64,000 nucleotides of DNA. Source: Torymus aiolomorphi (Eukaryota; Arthropoda; Insecta; Hymenoptera; Torymidae). Below, piece by piece: positions 50,101 to 56,658 of this stretch (its first letter is position 1; each line of letters opens with the position of its first letter). The DNA is taken from NCBI GenBank assembly GCA_036365515.1, contig CM070873.1, positions 225,943,876 to 226,007,875 of the forward strand, written 5' to 3'. The notes under the pieces were generated by a model. The model had not been told where the DNA came from, did no database searches, and saw only the letters and a list, made by a program, of their open reading frames with translations. A program made the position numbers and the translations under genes.

Positions 50101-53100
50101 ACCACGCCAAAAACGATGCTAACTAAGCAAACCACGCCAAAAACGTTGCTGACTGATAAAACCGCGCCGAAACCGCTGATGATGAGTACGGTAACGAGGA
50201 AATCTCGTCCAGCAACGACAACACCACAACCTCTATCAACAACCAGTACTACTATGGAGGCCGTGAGCCAATCTAGTCCGGCAGTAGAAAAATCGGTAAC
50301 TGAACAGTCAACGACGACGACAACAGCAACGACGACGACGACGACGGCAAGGGCAACTAAAAAGGACAGCGACAACGACGCATTCGTCAAGGAAAGTGAG
50401 AAAGTCGATAGAGCGGAAGAAAAGATGGCAGTCATATCGGTGAAGAAGCCGTCTGGTGGCCTGTCGACCTCGATACTCGTTCCTGATGACATGCTCGTGA
50501 TGAACGTCACTGTAAAGACGAACGTCGCAGTGGGTCACATACACGGGGTCACGATCAATCCGATCAGTAAGCCGATCCCACCGGACATCGAAGCAATACT
50601 CAATATCACACGCCAGCGAGAGAAAGGAGATGATTACGAGGGAGAGTATGATTACAGCGAGCCGACTCTCCCACCTTCGTTACCTAATGTTAGGTAACAT
50701 TTTACTTTACCAAATAACTATCATATGATTGCTTTATTAACGTTTTAAACATGTATTACAAAGAATTTCTTGCATTTTGAAAATAATTTAAATCTAATTA
50801 ACGCTTCTTCAAAAGGTTGAATAAATTTTTAATATTTTCATGTATGTAAATTTCCGGAATATATTGTACATTTCATTATTTATGCCTTATTTACAATACT
50901 TCAATTTACATAAATGTTAACATTTTATCAAAAGTAAATGTAGTTGCTTGATCAAAAGGTATTAAACACATTTAATATTTTATTGAACGTAATATATATT
51001 GGCTACTGCGTTTACGAACAGTTAAATTCATATTTCCGAATGAAATATATAAATGTAAAAATTCTGTTTAATAACGAATCTTTTAATTTTTTATAAATTA
51101 CAAAGATAATATTTATACCCTGTATATAACTACCCGATTTATTCTAGAAATTAAAAAAGTAAAATAAAGTAAAAATATTGATAAAATGTAAAATTTCTTA
51201 TACCTTTATATTTTCACTTCATAAGTATATTGCATACATCATTATCAGAGAAAAGAAATGTCCAGAAAGAAGACAACGTGCTTTATAATCTCGACAATTT
51301 CAATTATAAATTTTAATAAGAACAAACAGCTATAATCTTATCTCGCGCGGGAATAACTTTTTCTTCGCTAACCAAGAGTCCAGAATATTCATGTGATAAT
51401 AAAAAGTAAACGCACGCGCGCGCGCGCAGGGTATATCCGTGCTCTCAGCGGAAAAAAGAGCAAGTAATTTCATTTGCATTCGTAAAAAGCTTAAGCTTAA
51501 GCACGCCAGGCGCAAGATAATACCAATAATTAGGTGAGACAAACGGCGACGATAAAGGGTTCACTCACTAATTTGCTCTTTCTCTCTTTTTTCGCTCACT
51601 CCCGCAGAATAATCCCCTTCGTTGCCGCAGACGCTTTAGTCAAGGACAAGGGCGAGGTGGACGTCGTGGCGGCGCAGCCACCGTCCCTGTCGCTGCCGAC
51701 GGCCGTGACCGGATATCCGGTGAGCGCAGTCGCGGTGGCGCCGGAATTGAGAACACCGACGGACGCCGGCAATTTCTACGACATTGTCACGCAGGAGAAC
51801 CGATTCAGTCCGCCCGAGAAAACGGAAGGTACGTCCAGGAAAGAGGAAAGGAGGGGGCAGAGGAGAGATATATTTGCGCCGGTCGCGATGGCTGCGCCTT
51901 TTTCGCTATCTGCCCTTTGTTATATAGGCGCGGAGAGCGTCGTCAAGCGTATTACCGCTGCGCTGAATGGGCCGAAGGAAGAGGCCGCTTTTGTGTAATC
52001 GACCTTTTCCTTTTCTACTTAGCATTGAAAAGAATGAAGTAGGGCACTCGAGAAAAATAAATAAGGGCATGTAGTACGCATCTGAAATGCACCTATTGAA
52101 TGTGAACTCATTTGTTATTCTTGCAATTATCTCTACTTTAATATATTTATCTTGTTGACAATTGAGATTTCAACTTTCAAAGAAGTTGTTATTTTAGTTA
52201 TGATGTAAAAAGTATTTATCAACCCTTAACACTCATGCATACATCTAACTTCAGATACATAATTATATTCTACCATTTATTATAAATAATTTATACAAAA
52301 TTATTTTACTTTATAAGTATCAGTTACATGATGTATTAATGAGATAAAGCATTTGATTAAAAATCAATTTTTCTACTATTTATGTTGTATTGGATTTTCA
52401 AGTTTTTCATAATTTGAAATATTAGATTCACTGTAGTATATCACGCGACGGCATGCAAAACATAATCCTCTTAATGGAGGCTCATTTCGTTAGGTAGAAA
52501 AGTGTTTAGGTAAATAATGTCTTATTTCACGTTTAACAGGTGGTTTCGTGCCAAGGGAGCCGCCGTACTTTGACCCACTTTTCCACTCATCGAATCTAAA
52601 TTTAGAAATTGGTACGGGGGTTACAGTTGCACCGCAAACACTGTTAGCTCCGAATCCTCACAGAAAAACTGGAGGTACATATTTTTTCTACCGTTTCAAA
52701 CAGAAGTTAATACTTGTTTACAATGCAATTCATCTTTTTTATACATAATTATAGTTTTATACTTTACCTTTTGTTTTATTTTCATGAAAAAGAGCCAGTC
52801 AACCATTGTTTGTACGAAGGACGTGAATACAGCCACGGGCAGGTTTTACCAAATACAGCTCTTTGCATTGTGTGCCTTTGCTATTATGGAGAGATTATGT
52901 GTTCCAATCGTAAATGCCCTCCATTAAAGATTGGCTGTCAACGGGTTAATGATCCAAATGACAAATGTTGCAGTAAAATAGTTTGTGGTATGTATTACTA
53001 CAAAGTTATTTCAGCTATATTTATTTTATTACAGTAGCAGTTTCTTATTTATCTATACGCTGGATTGAATATTTAAATTACATCTATTGCTTTGGAACTT

Positions 53101-53166
53101 AAATATGAAATTTAAATTTAAATTGAATTGTGTTGCGCAAGTGACATTTTATACTGAATATTTAAG

Positions 53167-53200
<34 letters not shown>

Positions 53201-56136
53201 CGAGGTTTTATTCATAGATAGCAGCGCTGACACTTTAACCGTGCTACTGTGTTTAGTGATAAAGCTGGTATACTTTGTTTCTGGTCAAAAAAGTACCTTG
53301 TATCTTATATACTACGCTATTGTATTTACACAAAAGACTTTGTGATGACTATTGAAATTATTTAGTGAAATTATTTGAGTTAGATAACTTTTTTTATCGT
53401 TAGGTTGCATCGTTATTTAAAGTTTGGAGACTTCGTTAAAATTATGCTAACTTAACTACCCAACAAAAAGTGTTGGTCACTAAATAATTATAACATTTTT
53501 CTACTATTGGACACATAAATAATAACAATAACCGATTTATTATTCTTCTGAAAATATGTTTTTGAGTTAATTTAATGAAAATTGAACTATCCTTGAAAGT
53601 AAGACTTTGTACTGCAAATATATTTATTGTATAATCTATACGAGATAGCTAGTACGTGTTTACATAATAATTTTCAAAGATTTTAAGGCTCATGTGTAAT
53701 TGTATCTTATTTTTCTTTAAAGATAGTATCTTCGTGTATTCAACCGCCATTGGTAAAGTTTAAGCTGAGTTTCTAAGGATTATTTACATGTTTAGAAACG
53801 GAAACACTACACGGAGAAAAATGTTATAATAAATTTTATTATAAGTATAATAAAAATTACTATATAATATAGGAAAAGTGTGACATTTCCACTGTATGCT
53901 GCATTTTTCTTATAACTATATGAATAATTACAAAATTTTTAGTAATTTTTATTACAGTGTTGGTTAAAAAGTATTACGACATAAAAGAAAAATTGCTATA
54001 CAACATAGCAAAAACTGTGATATAGTAAAATTTGAAATATATTCTTTTAATTTTAACCACCCGTCATAAGAAATTTTGTTATCCAATATCGTAAAAATTG
54101 CCACAACTATAGTACTGTCTGCGTACGTCAAGACGTGCACATGGTCTATAATTGAGGTTATGCACTCCATCGCAATTTCACTTGGCCTTGCTTTTAAGTA
54201 AGCAAAACTTTGAAAATCTCGATTCAATCATTTTATTTTTTATTATGTACATTGATGATGAGTATTTTTTGTGTAATTGTAGTTATTCAATATTATCATT
54301 CAAGAGATTTCGTAACCAGGGGTTTGACATATGTCAGTTCCAAAATTTTGTACTCAAGAATCCTACTTGGGTAAGTGGTTAGCGCGTCCGATTACCATGC
54401 TGAGGGTCCCAGGATCGATCCCAACCGTCGTCAGAAAAAAAATTTTATTTCTAATTTTAAATTTATTTTCACATTAAGTATTCCATTAAAATGCAAAAAT
54501 AGTTCAAAAAATGAAAAAAAAATTGATTTTTTGAAATTTAGTCAGCCATAAAAATTACTATGTTGTGTAGCAAAAATTATTATAATTTCGATATGTCACA
54601 CCGCTCCTATAAAATATAGTAATTTTTCTCACATTTTATAATAAAATTTATTATAACATTTTTCTCCGTGTAGATATAAGAGAGTATAGTGTCTTATAGT
54701 AAAGTTCTATAGATTAAAAATATCTAAAATTTCAGTGATTTTTGATTATCTCTTTACATTGTTATATCAACTTTATGAGCAATTAAGAAGCTGATAATTA
54801 ATTGTTAACTATATAAAATCCATTTTCTTAATTGAAGATGCATTGGTTTTATAATCATAATATCTTGAGGTGTCCAATAGTAGGCTAATACCCTCTATTA
54901 TAATTGGTTTTAGTACTAAAGAACATTCGTTTTTTAATTACATTCATACTTACAAAACAATTTAGCTAATTAAATACGTAATATCTAAACACCACGATAT
55001 CTAATATTACTAGTTCATACGTTTAATTAACAAATTCAAGATAATATTAAAATACTTTCAAATGTGGTGAAATATCTTTAAGTTCTGGAAAATACAAATT
55101 TTTTACTAGGATTTAAGGCAATGTTAAAATTGTATTTACAATGTTAAACTTTTTAACATGCATTTGAAATAAAAAGTAAAGTTTCGCTCTAATCGTATCA
55201 AACAAATAAACCGAACTTCACCAATCGAAATCTATTCGAATGCAAATTTCAGTGAATGGCGTGGAATCGCCGACAGTGGTACTGGACCGACTGGACTCGA
55301 CGTCATCCTTCGTGCACGAGCCAACGGTCTCGCCGGATCCGTTCCGCGATGTCATAAAGACGGAGCCAGCGCCGGATCTGCCTTCGCTCATCGGTAACAT
55401 GATGATGCCCTACCTCGTCGATCGCAACATAACGACGGCCAACAGCCTCATCAGCAGCATCAGTACCACGACTGCGAGCAGCAGCGGCAACTCCAACTTC
55501 GACGGGTTCGCTGGACCATTGCGCAACGAAATTCGAAACGAGAGCAAGTCAACTGTGGTGGCGTCTGATCGGAATCTCGTTAGCCAGCATAATGCCGGCA
55601 ATTTCAGCAGCGCCGCCGACGTCAATCCGATTACCCAGGGTGCGCCGTCGGACGAGGACGATTCGATTTTCTCCCTGGACAGCGTCTTGGACCTGTTTTT
55701 CAATGATCCCACCACCACTACCGTCAAGCCCAACGTAACTACGACGAAGGTTCCACCGTTGGCGAATTCTACAGCAACCGTAGCTACCAATATCATTGGT
55801 GCGATTGTATCGTCGACGGCATCGCCACCTTCGTCAACGTCGCCGCAAATGCCGTCGACGGCTACTGCGACTTCGGCTACTATTACCAATACCCTTCCGG
55901 CAGAGACGAGCGTAACGTCGTCGTCAGCAGCGGCGGCGCCGTTACGGAACTCGACAACGACGAAGAAGACACTTGAGAAGGATGCGGGACCGACGGGCAG
56001 TCTACTGAAACTAGCGGGCTGCAACATCTACGGGCGGATGTACGGCGTGGGCAGGATCATCACTGAGTTGTCTGGTCCGTGTCTCGAGTGCAGGTGCACC
56101 GACGTCGGTGTGCAGTGCAAGCCCCTCAGCTGCTGA
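28398..56136 (+). CDS. Tenectin-like mucin with VWC domains (13 exons, 5' end not found)
   Basis: Thirteen exons join in frame into about 1,254 codons ending TGA at 56134-56136. Order: VWC1, short linker, VWC2, 15-residue linker, VWC3, linkers, an acidic Thr-rich region, a 324-codon Thr/Pro/Lys-rich mucin exon, Pro/Ser linkers, VWC4, a Ser/Thr-rich region, and a half VWC5. Each of VWC1-4 has ten cysteines with the CxxCxC and CC signatures. VWC exons are all phase 1-1, consistent with exon shuffling. Five VWC units around a PTS-rich core is the plan of insect tenectin, a secreted extracellular-matrix mucin lining ectodermal tubes such as tracheae and hindgut. The RGD motif reported for Drosophila tenectin is not present in these exons. 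A signal peptide is still missing. Another VWC mucin is the alternative. Confidence 0.8.
28611..29856 (+). other. Intron between VWC1 and linker exon
   Basis: The 1.25-kb intron starts GTACGT and ends TGTTACAG. A GC-richer patch at 28620-28920 directly after the exon and another at 29455-29620 contain no further exon that fits the phase. A short (CA)n run lies near 29127-29145. Confidence 0.6.
29857..29928 (+). CDS. VWC gene exon: short linker (24 codons)
   Basis: A 72-nt exon between acceptor TGTTACAG and donor GTATAC, phase 1 to 1. It reads DETENILQRSKAAAS then ISYHSRTEE, a polar charged linker joining VWC1 to VWC2. Joining both splice edges gives intact GAT and GGA codons. It is short and has no domain, so the support is splice fit, phase and open frame. 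Confidence 0.7.
30573..30758 (+). CDS. VWC gene exon: VWC domain 2
   Basis: 186 nt, acceptor CTAGCGGCAG, donor GTGAGT, phase 1 to 1. It encodes GCLYEGVRYAPG at the start, a CEYCYC core, GCAPLY, and CCPVAYNC near the end, giving all ten VWC cysteines. High GC. The YNCT end and YEG start echo VWC1 and VWC3. Confidence 0.9.
31184..31417. repeat. Intronic tandem duplication (106-bp unit, 128-bp period)
   Basis: Bases 31184-31289 and 31312-31417 differ at only about three positions (for example AAAAGAGT/AAAGGAGT and GACATTG/GACGTTG). The 22 bases between contain a partial ACTATATATAAAACTATTAT that repeats the unit's own TATATAAAACTATT motif. A recent local duplication within the intron. Confidence 0.75.
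31709..31899. mobile_element. Palindrome-family element, intronic copy
   Basis: This 191-bp segment appears base-for-base identical to 60796-60986, 29 kb away. It ends AGTAATATACTATT, the junction typical of the palindrome family in this window. It contains a hairpin with arms TTTACCTCATGCGAC (31804-31818) and GTCGCATGAGGTAAA (31850-31864) around ACCTCGCTTCGCTCGG. It lies in the third mapped intron of the VWC gene. No coding capacity. Confidence 0.8.
31978..32022 (+). CDS. VWC gene exon: 15-codon linker microexon
   Basis: 45 nt between acceptor TTGTTTCGCAG and donor GTGAGT, phase 1 to 1, reading QAEFSTTLAAISGN between the split codons. Both splice sites are strong and the phase fits VWC2 before and VWC3 after. 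Being a multiple of three it could be skipped without a frame change. Confidence 0.65.
32035..32097. repeat. (GT)n microsatellite
   Basis: About 30 GT units begin 12 bases after the donor of the microexon, then pass into TATATATA. Length variation here could affect splicing of the small exon. Confidence 0.9.
32402..32573. mobile_element. Small MITE (172 bp) in intron
   Basis: Ends ATTGGGATTTGACAT and ATGTCAAATCCCAAT are perfect 15-base inverted repeats. Inside, AGCTAACCAAGATGGCGC pairs with GCGCCATCTTGGCTAGCT. The element folds almost end to end. Target duplication unclear. Confidence 0.75.
32858..33049 (+). CDS. VWC gene exon: VWC domain 3
   Basis: 192 nt, acceptor GGCCGAAG (a weak pyrimidine tract), donor GTGAGT, phase 1 to 1. 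Encodes GCRTDQRVYQEG, a CDNCFC core, GCKPIV and CCPSTYNC, with ten VWC cysteines. The longer spacing before the CxxC core distinguishes it from VWC1 and VWC2. Confidence 0.88.
33592..33905. repeat. Relative of the palindrome family (intronic)
   Basis: It begins AATAGTACATTGTGCAACTA, resembling AATAGTATA junctions elsewhere and the GCAACTAGGGAGG motif at 9447. Inner parts such as CTCTTCCTCCCGCCGTAGCG and GCTACTACGGGAGG are inverted. A shorter relative starts near 40285. Decayed; boundaries uncertain. Confidence 0.4.
34053..34147 (+). CDS. VWC gene exon: linker, shifts phase 1 to 0
   Basis: 95 nt between acceptor GGTGTTTTAG and donor GTAAGT. It reads GTIEVKATQNYAS then YAFISKDYAKFRKESNFY after the split AGT codon. 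It enters in phase 1 and leaves in phase 0, exactly the phase needed by the exon at 41708, which is the main support. AT-rich compared with the VWC exons; no domain. Confidence 0.65.
34510..34650. repeat. Cluster of ATCCGGAT-type motifs
   Basis: ATCCGAAT, ATCCGGATACTCGGGAG, TATCCGAT, AGATCCGGATCC and AGATCCGGATCT crowd into 140 bases, several self-complementary. It looks like degraded tandem or palindromic satellite sequence; family unknown. Confidence 0.4.
35120..35221. repeat. (AAT)n microsatellite at LINE 3' boundary
   Basis: About 100 bases of AAT/AATAT repeats directly beside the 3' end of a reverse-strand LINE copy. It is either the LINE's tail or its target site. Similar AAT runs occur at 37139 and 40083. 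Confidence 0.8.
35222..37138 (-). mobile_element. R1-clade LINE remnant, copy 1
   Basis: Reverse-strand fragments in order: endonuclease/linker text (about 36600-36930, including a YWNGEIAELRR-like motif after a stop), RT pieces (36309-36539), RT C-terminus (36083-36367, AIKYLGLWLDNKLSFFEHI), and the zinc-knuckle tail near 35700-35800 (TQFLTGHGFF and MGKVRSPACM, then a TAA stop). The 3' 280 bases match copy 2. Most of the RT core is deleted and frameshifts and stops are present, so it is dead. The C-terminal pattern is that of R1-type insect non-LTR elements. Confidence 0.75.
36083..36367 (-). pseudogene. LINE reverse-transcriptase C-terminal fragment
   Basis: A 94-codon reverse-strand frame with IKYLGLWLDNKLSFFEHIK, the conserved region after the RT catalytic core in R1-like elements, followed by an Ala/Gly-rich stretch (SWLIANVGGPKRADG). 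It is a relic of copy 1; upstream RT motifs are missing and the frame breaks on both sides. Confidence 0.7.
37139..38430 (-). mobile_element. R1-clade LINE remnant, copy 2 (3' part)
   Basis: It starts at its 3' end beside AATAATAATAATAAA. The first 280 bases (37157-37440) parallel 35229-35510 of copy 1. The reverse frame 37446-37835 carries the C-terminal zinc-knuckle region (YVTQFLTRHGF, MGKVRSPACMCCGTEEDTVEHTVF). The usual last Cys is replaced (HTVFARNRW). Further RT and linker traces extend to about 38420, where mariner sequence takes over. Confidence 0.72.
37446..37835 (-). pseudogene. LINE ORF2 C-terminal (zinc-knuckle) fragment
   Basis: A 129-codon frame. Residues 14-60 match the C-terminal signature of R1-type LINE ORF2 proteins: TQFLTRHG, a Lys-Met-Gly-Lys turn, CMCC and EDTVEHT. 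No complete RT precedes it, so it is a fragment. Confidence 0.72.
38431..38845 (+). mobile_element. mariner transposon, 5' fragment with frameshift
   Basis: The segment has mariner-type leader sequence and the N-terminal third of a transposase starting ATG at 38581. The first 22 codons or so are in one frame (SSFVPIKEYLRGNLLHYFI). After a run of A at 38641-38648 the match continues in another frame with ETTCRDWFRRFKNNDFDL and ERAGAPKKFEDEELEELL. That DNA-binding helix-turn-helix region is typical of irritans-type mariners. One lost base in the A run explains the shift. The copy stops near 38845, lacking the DDD catalytic domain. Confidence 0.8.
38581..38838 (+). pseudogene. mariner transposase N-terminal fragment
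   Basis: Encodes the paired-like DNA-binding half only, split by a frameshift in an A-rich run at about 38641-38648. It ends after a glutamate-rich ELEELLNEDSCQ segment where LINE sequence on the other strand begins. It cannot make an active enzyme. Confidence 0.78.
38865..40082 (-). mobile_element. R1-clade LINE, gag (ORF1) and 5' region
   Basis: On the reverse strand, 39160-38870 reads a gag-like segment (RPRTETVLIKSSEGKYAKIV, then IKEQVNPEETKTTLQAIRRT and REGGVLLV). That is the conserved N-terminal part of R1-type ORF1. The more N-terminal Lys/Ser-rich part is the frame 39312-39506. Between them lies an inserted MITE. From 39510 to 40080 a GC-rich untranslated leader runs to an AAT microsatellite, the apparent 5' edge. 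Together with 37139-38430 it probably is one element with its middle lost and the mariner inserted. Confidence 0.65.
39189..39321. mobile_element. MITE inserted in LINE gag (133 bp)
   Basis: Ends CCTGATTAAAAAAA and TTTTTTTTAATCAGG are inverted repeats of about 14 bases. It interrupts the gag reading: the upstream part ends DMETPPD with the stop formed by the insert, and the ORF1 text resumes beyond it. It therefore arrived after the LINE. Confidence 0.65.
40083..40125. repeat. (AAT)n microsatellite at LINE 5' boundary
   Basis: About 14 AAT units with one AATG interruption, at the far side of the LINE leader. It mirrors the AAT runs at the 3' edges of both LINE copies. Confidence 0.85.
40126..41707 (+). 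other. AT-rich intron remainder
   Basis: No exon or recognisable repeat apart from a short palindrome-family relative near 40280-40350 (ATTACATTGTGCAACAAGGGG) and a poly-A run at 40561-40573. Ends in the acceptor of the next exon. Confidence 0.45.
41708..41950 (+). CDS. VWC gene exon: acidic, Thr-rich region
   Basis: 243 nt, acceptor GGTCGGCGCAG, donor GTATGA, phase 0 to 0. In this phase it reads PAIHDAALTGVVEGRG, then VEIITEKFAMATESILTLE and TTDYPKYTTRDQEQ, ending TATTTE. This is a Glu/Thr-rich, cysteine-free stretch. The other open frame here is Arg/Gly/His-rich and does not fit the splice phase. High GC. Probably extended, O-glycosylated linker. Confidence 0.8.
42331..43178. mobile_element. 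MITE-like element in intron (about 850 bp)
   Basis: Left end TAAGGTAATCGAGGTAGTTC and right end GAATTACCTCGAATTACCCTA are inverted with a few changes; the next inner blocks (CGGTCACT, GTGGCCGAATT) also correspond. An ORF of 84 codons inside is low-complexity and unsupported. End sequence TA(A/G)GGTAA resembles that of the element at 13029. Confidence 0.5.
43509..43819 (+). CDS. VWC gene exon: Thr/Ala/Glu-rich region
   Basis: 311 nt, acceptor ATTTGCTTAG, donor GTAGGC, phase 0 to 2. Reads LPASTDAADFDLSATATM, then a run rich in Thr, Ala, Ser and Glu (TLEDTSTETTTATATTSAGT) and ends SSENCVTQ with one lone cysteine. The phase-2 exit matches the next exon. Composition is mucin-like; the unpaired Cys could form an intermolecular bond. 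Confidence 0.82.
44544..44925. mobile_element. MITE (382 bp)
   Basis: Ends AAAGTAGTCCAAGATAT and TACCTTGGACTACTTT are inverted. The inner blocks GTTTCAAACGGAG / CTCCGTTTGAAAC and GGTTTTTAGAGACATT / AATGTCTCTAAAAACC also match. No coding capacity. It abuts the next element directly. Confidence 0.75.
44926..45641. mobile_element. MITE with ACACGG ends (716 bp)
   Basis: Ends ACACGGAAAAAAATTTGGA and TAAATTTTTTTCCGTGT are inverted. The interior is unusually GC-rich for an intron and holds several repeats of GGAGTCC / GGACTCC-type motifs. Frames up to 116 codons are present but have no recognisable domain and are not conserved in character. Possibly non-autonomous; possibly carrying captured sequence. 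Confidence 0.6.
46312..46740. mobile_element. Probable MITE (about 430 bp)
   Basis: GTGTCACGGTAATTTTTACT at the left and AAATTTTTACCGTGACAGTC at the right are inverted. The interior has a GC-rich patch (46380-46610). Similar ACTGTAAATTTT and TACGGTAATTTTTTCCG motifs lie just outside, suggesting a larger or nested element. Confidence 0.5.
46920..47460. repeat. Dispersed repeat, copy B
   Basis: 47230-47400 matches 26847-27010 in the same orientation (ATTCGTGTTTACATTTTTG, TTAATATTTGTTTTTA, CCATTAAATAAAGAATATGACC). The motif CATCGATGAAACGATTTTTC at 46995 recurs near 49072 (CATTGATGAAACGATTTTTT), and inverted near 26985. Likely pieces of one MITE family. Confidence 0.5.
48696..48780. repeat. Three-copy short tandem repeat
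   Basis: GTGTCAATTCAAATTTTG, GTGTCAGTTCAAATTTTG and ATGTCATTTCAAATTTTG recur at about 28-base spacing, each followed by an A/G-rich spacer. The layout is analogous to the array at 24752-24835. Confidence 0.6.
49722..50693 (+). CDS. VWC gene exon: Thr/Pro-rich mucin domain with tandem repeats
   Basis: 972 nt, acceptor TCGAACCGCAG, donor GTAACA, phase 2 to 2. The protein is dominated by Thr, Pro, Ser and Lys. At 50011-50190 six 30-bp units encode a 10-residue repeat (for example TTPKTMLTKQ and TTPKTLLTDK). A second Thr-rich run follows (TTTTTATTTTTT type). After that a charged part and a hydrophobic-acidic part (VNVTVKTNVAVGHIHGVTIN, IEAILNITRQ) precede the acidic EGEYDYSEPT tail. Cysteine-free, as expected for the O-glycosylated core of a mucin. 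It is the longest exon. Confidence 0.88.
50011..50190 (+). repeat. Coding 30-bp tandem repeat, six units
   Basis: Units start at 50011, 50041, 50071, 50101, 50131 and 50161 with ACCACGCCAAAAACGTTGCT as the common core. The first and last are the most diverged. They keep the reading frame and encode TTPKxLLxKx, an O-glycosylation-type repeat likely to vary in copy number. Confidence 0.85.
50694..51607 (+). other. AT-rich intron
   Basis: No internal feature recognised. It contains a short CG-alternating run (51415-51428) near its 3' end. It ends TCACTCCCGCAG. Confidence 0.6.
51608..51828 (+). CDS. VWC gene exon: Pro/Val-rich linker
   Basis: 221 nt, acceptor TCACTCCCGCAG, donor GTACGT, phase 2 to 1. 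Reads IIPFVAADALVKDKGE, then VAAQPPSLSLPTAVTGYPVS and a TPTDAGNFYDIVTQENRF segment. No cysteines or domain. Phase fit on both sides and high GC support it. Confidence 0.8.
52540..52674 (+). CDS. VWC gene exon: short linker before VWC4
   Basis: 135 nt, acceptor CGTTTAACAG, donor GTACAT, phase 1 to 1. Reads GFVPREPPYFDPLFHSS then NLNLEIGTGVTVAPQTLLA, a Pro-rich cysteine-free linker. Reading on past the donor meets a stop in the intron, so splicing is required. Unlike the VWC1-3 exons it is only moderately GC-rich. Confidence 0.75.
52793..52987 (+). CDS. VWC gene exon: VWC domain 4
   Basis: 195 nt, donor GTATGT, phase 1 to 1. Encodes EPVNHCLYEGREYSHG, a CIVCLC core, CPPLKIGC and CCSKIVC, all ten VWC cysteines. 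The preceding intron is only 118 bases and its acceptor (CATGAAAAAG) lacks a good pyrimidine tract. It was chosen because only it keeps phase 1 and the domain frame. Codon use is more AT-rich than in VWC1-3. Confidence 0.85.
53807..54673. mobile_element. MITE with CTACACGG ends (867 bp), carrying a tRNA-like segment
   Basis: Left end CTACACGGAGAAAAATGTTA and right end TAACATTTTTCTCCGTGTAG are perfect inverted repeats, extending into AATAAATTTTATTATAA / TTATAATAAAATTTATT. Blocks such as GTAATTTTTATTACAG and the GTGTGACAT / ATGTCACAC pair continue the symmetry. A tRNA-like segment sits at about 54358-54430. Confidence 0.78.
54358..54430 (+). repeat. tRNA-like (SINE-head-like) segment
   Basis: GTAAGTGGTTAGCGCGTCC resembles a pol III A box with tRNA D arm. 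AGGATCGATCCC downstream resembles the B box / T arm with GATCGATCC, at about tRNA spacing. The anticodon stem is poorly formed and no acceptor stem closes. It is more likely a tRNA-derived repeat than a functional tRNA gene. Confidence 0.45.
55253..56136 (+). CDS. VWC gene terminal exon: Ser/Thr-rich region and half VWC5
   Basis: 884 nt including the stop, acceptor GCAAATTTCAG, entry phase 1. Reads VNGVESPTVVLDRLDSTS, a long Ser/Thr/Asn-rich region with an acidic hydrophobic patch (DEDDSIFSLDSVLDLFF), more Thr/Ala/Ser runs, then GCNIYGRMYGVGRIITEL and CLECRCTDVGVQC, ending PLSC-stop. The last 39 residues are the first six-cysteine half of a VWC domain; the GC, CC and final C of the second half are missing. 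Because the frame is clean and the stop follows directly, the half domain appears to be the natural C terminus. Confidence 0.88.
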
Positions 56137-56658
56137 GAGCAGAGACGAGGAGTGGCGCGCAGCAGCGAGAGAGGCTGAATCTCCAGCCTTTGGCTGCCAG
56201 AGACGGTCGAAGCGGCAGCGAGCTCTACTGAGTTGATTCGCGGTTAGCTGAAGTGAAGTCGAAGGGACGAGGGTCGGTAATGAGGGAGATTCGGGATCAA
56301 AAAGAGACGCTGGTGATGAAGTGCGAGAGCTGGATGGGAAGTAGGGGATTAGGGAAACGCTGAGGGAGCGTTTGAGTTCATCAAGGTAGAATCAATAATA
56401 ATTGACGGTGCTGTTTTTAGTGGATTACTAGTAGTCGAAATATTTATTAATTGGTGCTCGGAGGAGATTGGTGCTAAAAGAAATCGTATTTTATCAGAAA
56501 ATTATTGTTTAGGTTTTTAAGAACAATCGTATATAATTATCAATTTTATGGGTCAAATTATGTTAAAATTGTTTTGTTGCAAGACATTTTACAAATTATT
56601 TACTTTTAGTGTTCATAAGTATTAAATATTAGTACAACGAATTAATTTAAGAAATAAA
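56137..56658 (+). other. Putative 3' untranslated region and polyadenylation signal
   Basis: GC-rich for about 230 bases after the stop, then AT-rich. AATAAA at 56653-56658 is the first clear polyadenylation signal, so a transcript end near 56680 is likely. Other AATAAA copies occur later. Confidence 0.45.

Larger units (their letters stand above)
52988..55252 (+). other. 2.3-kb intron with MITE
   Basis: Holds an (AT)n run at 53169-53199 and an 867-bp inverted-repeat element (53807-54673). It ends GCAAATTTCAG before the terminal exon. No other exon seen. Confidence 0.6.

Noticed and set aside
49908..50510. 200-codon reverse frame, Val/Phe-rich
   Set aside because: Antisense of the Thr-rich mucin exon; Val runs are the complement of Thr codons.
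55410..56027. 205-codon reverse frame
   Set aside because: Antisense of the terminal exon, whose + strand frame ends in a VWC half domain and fits splice phase.
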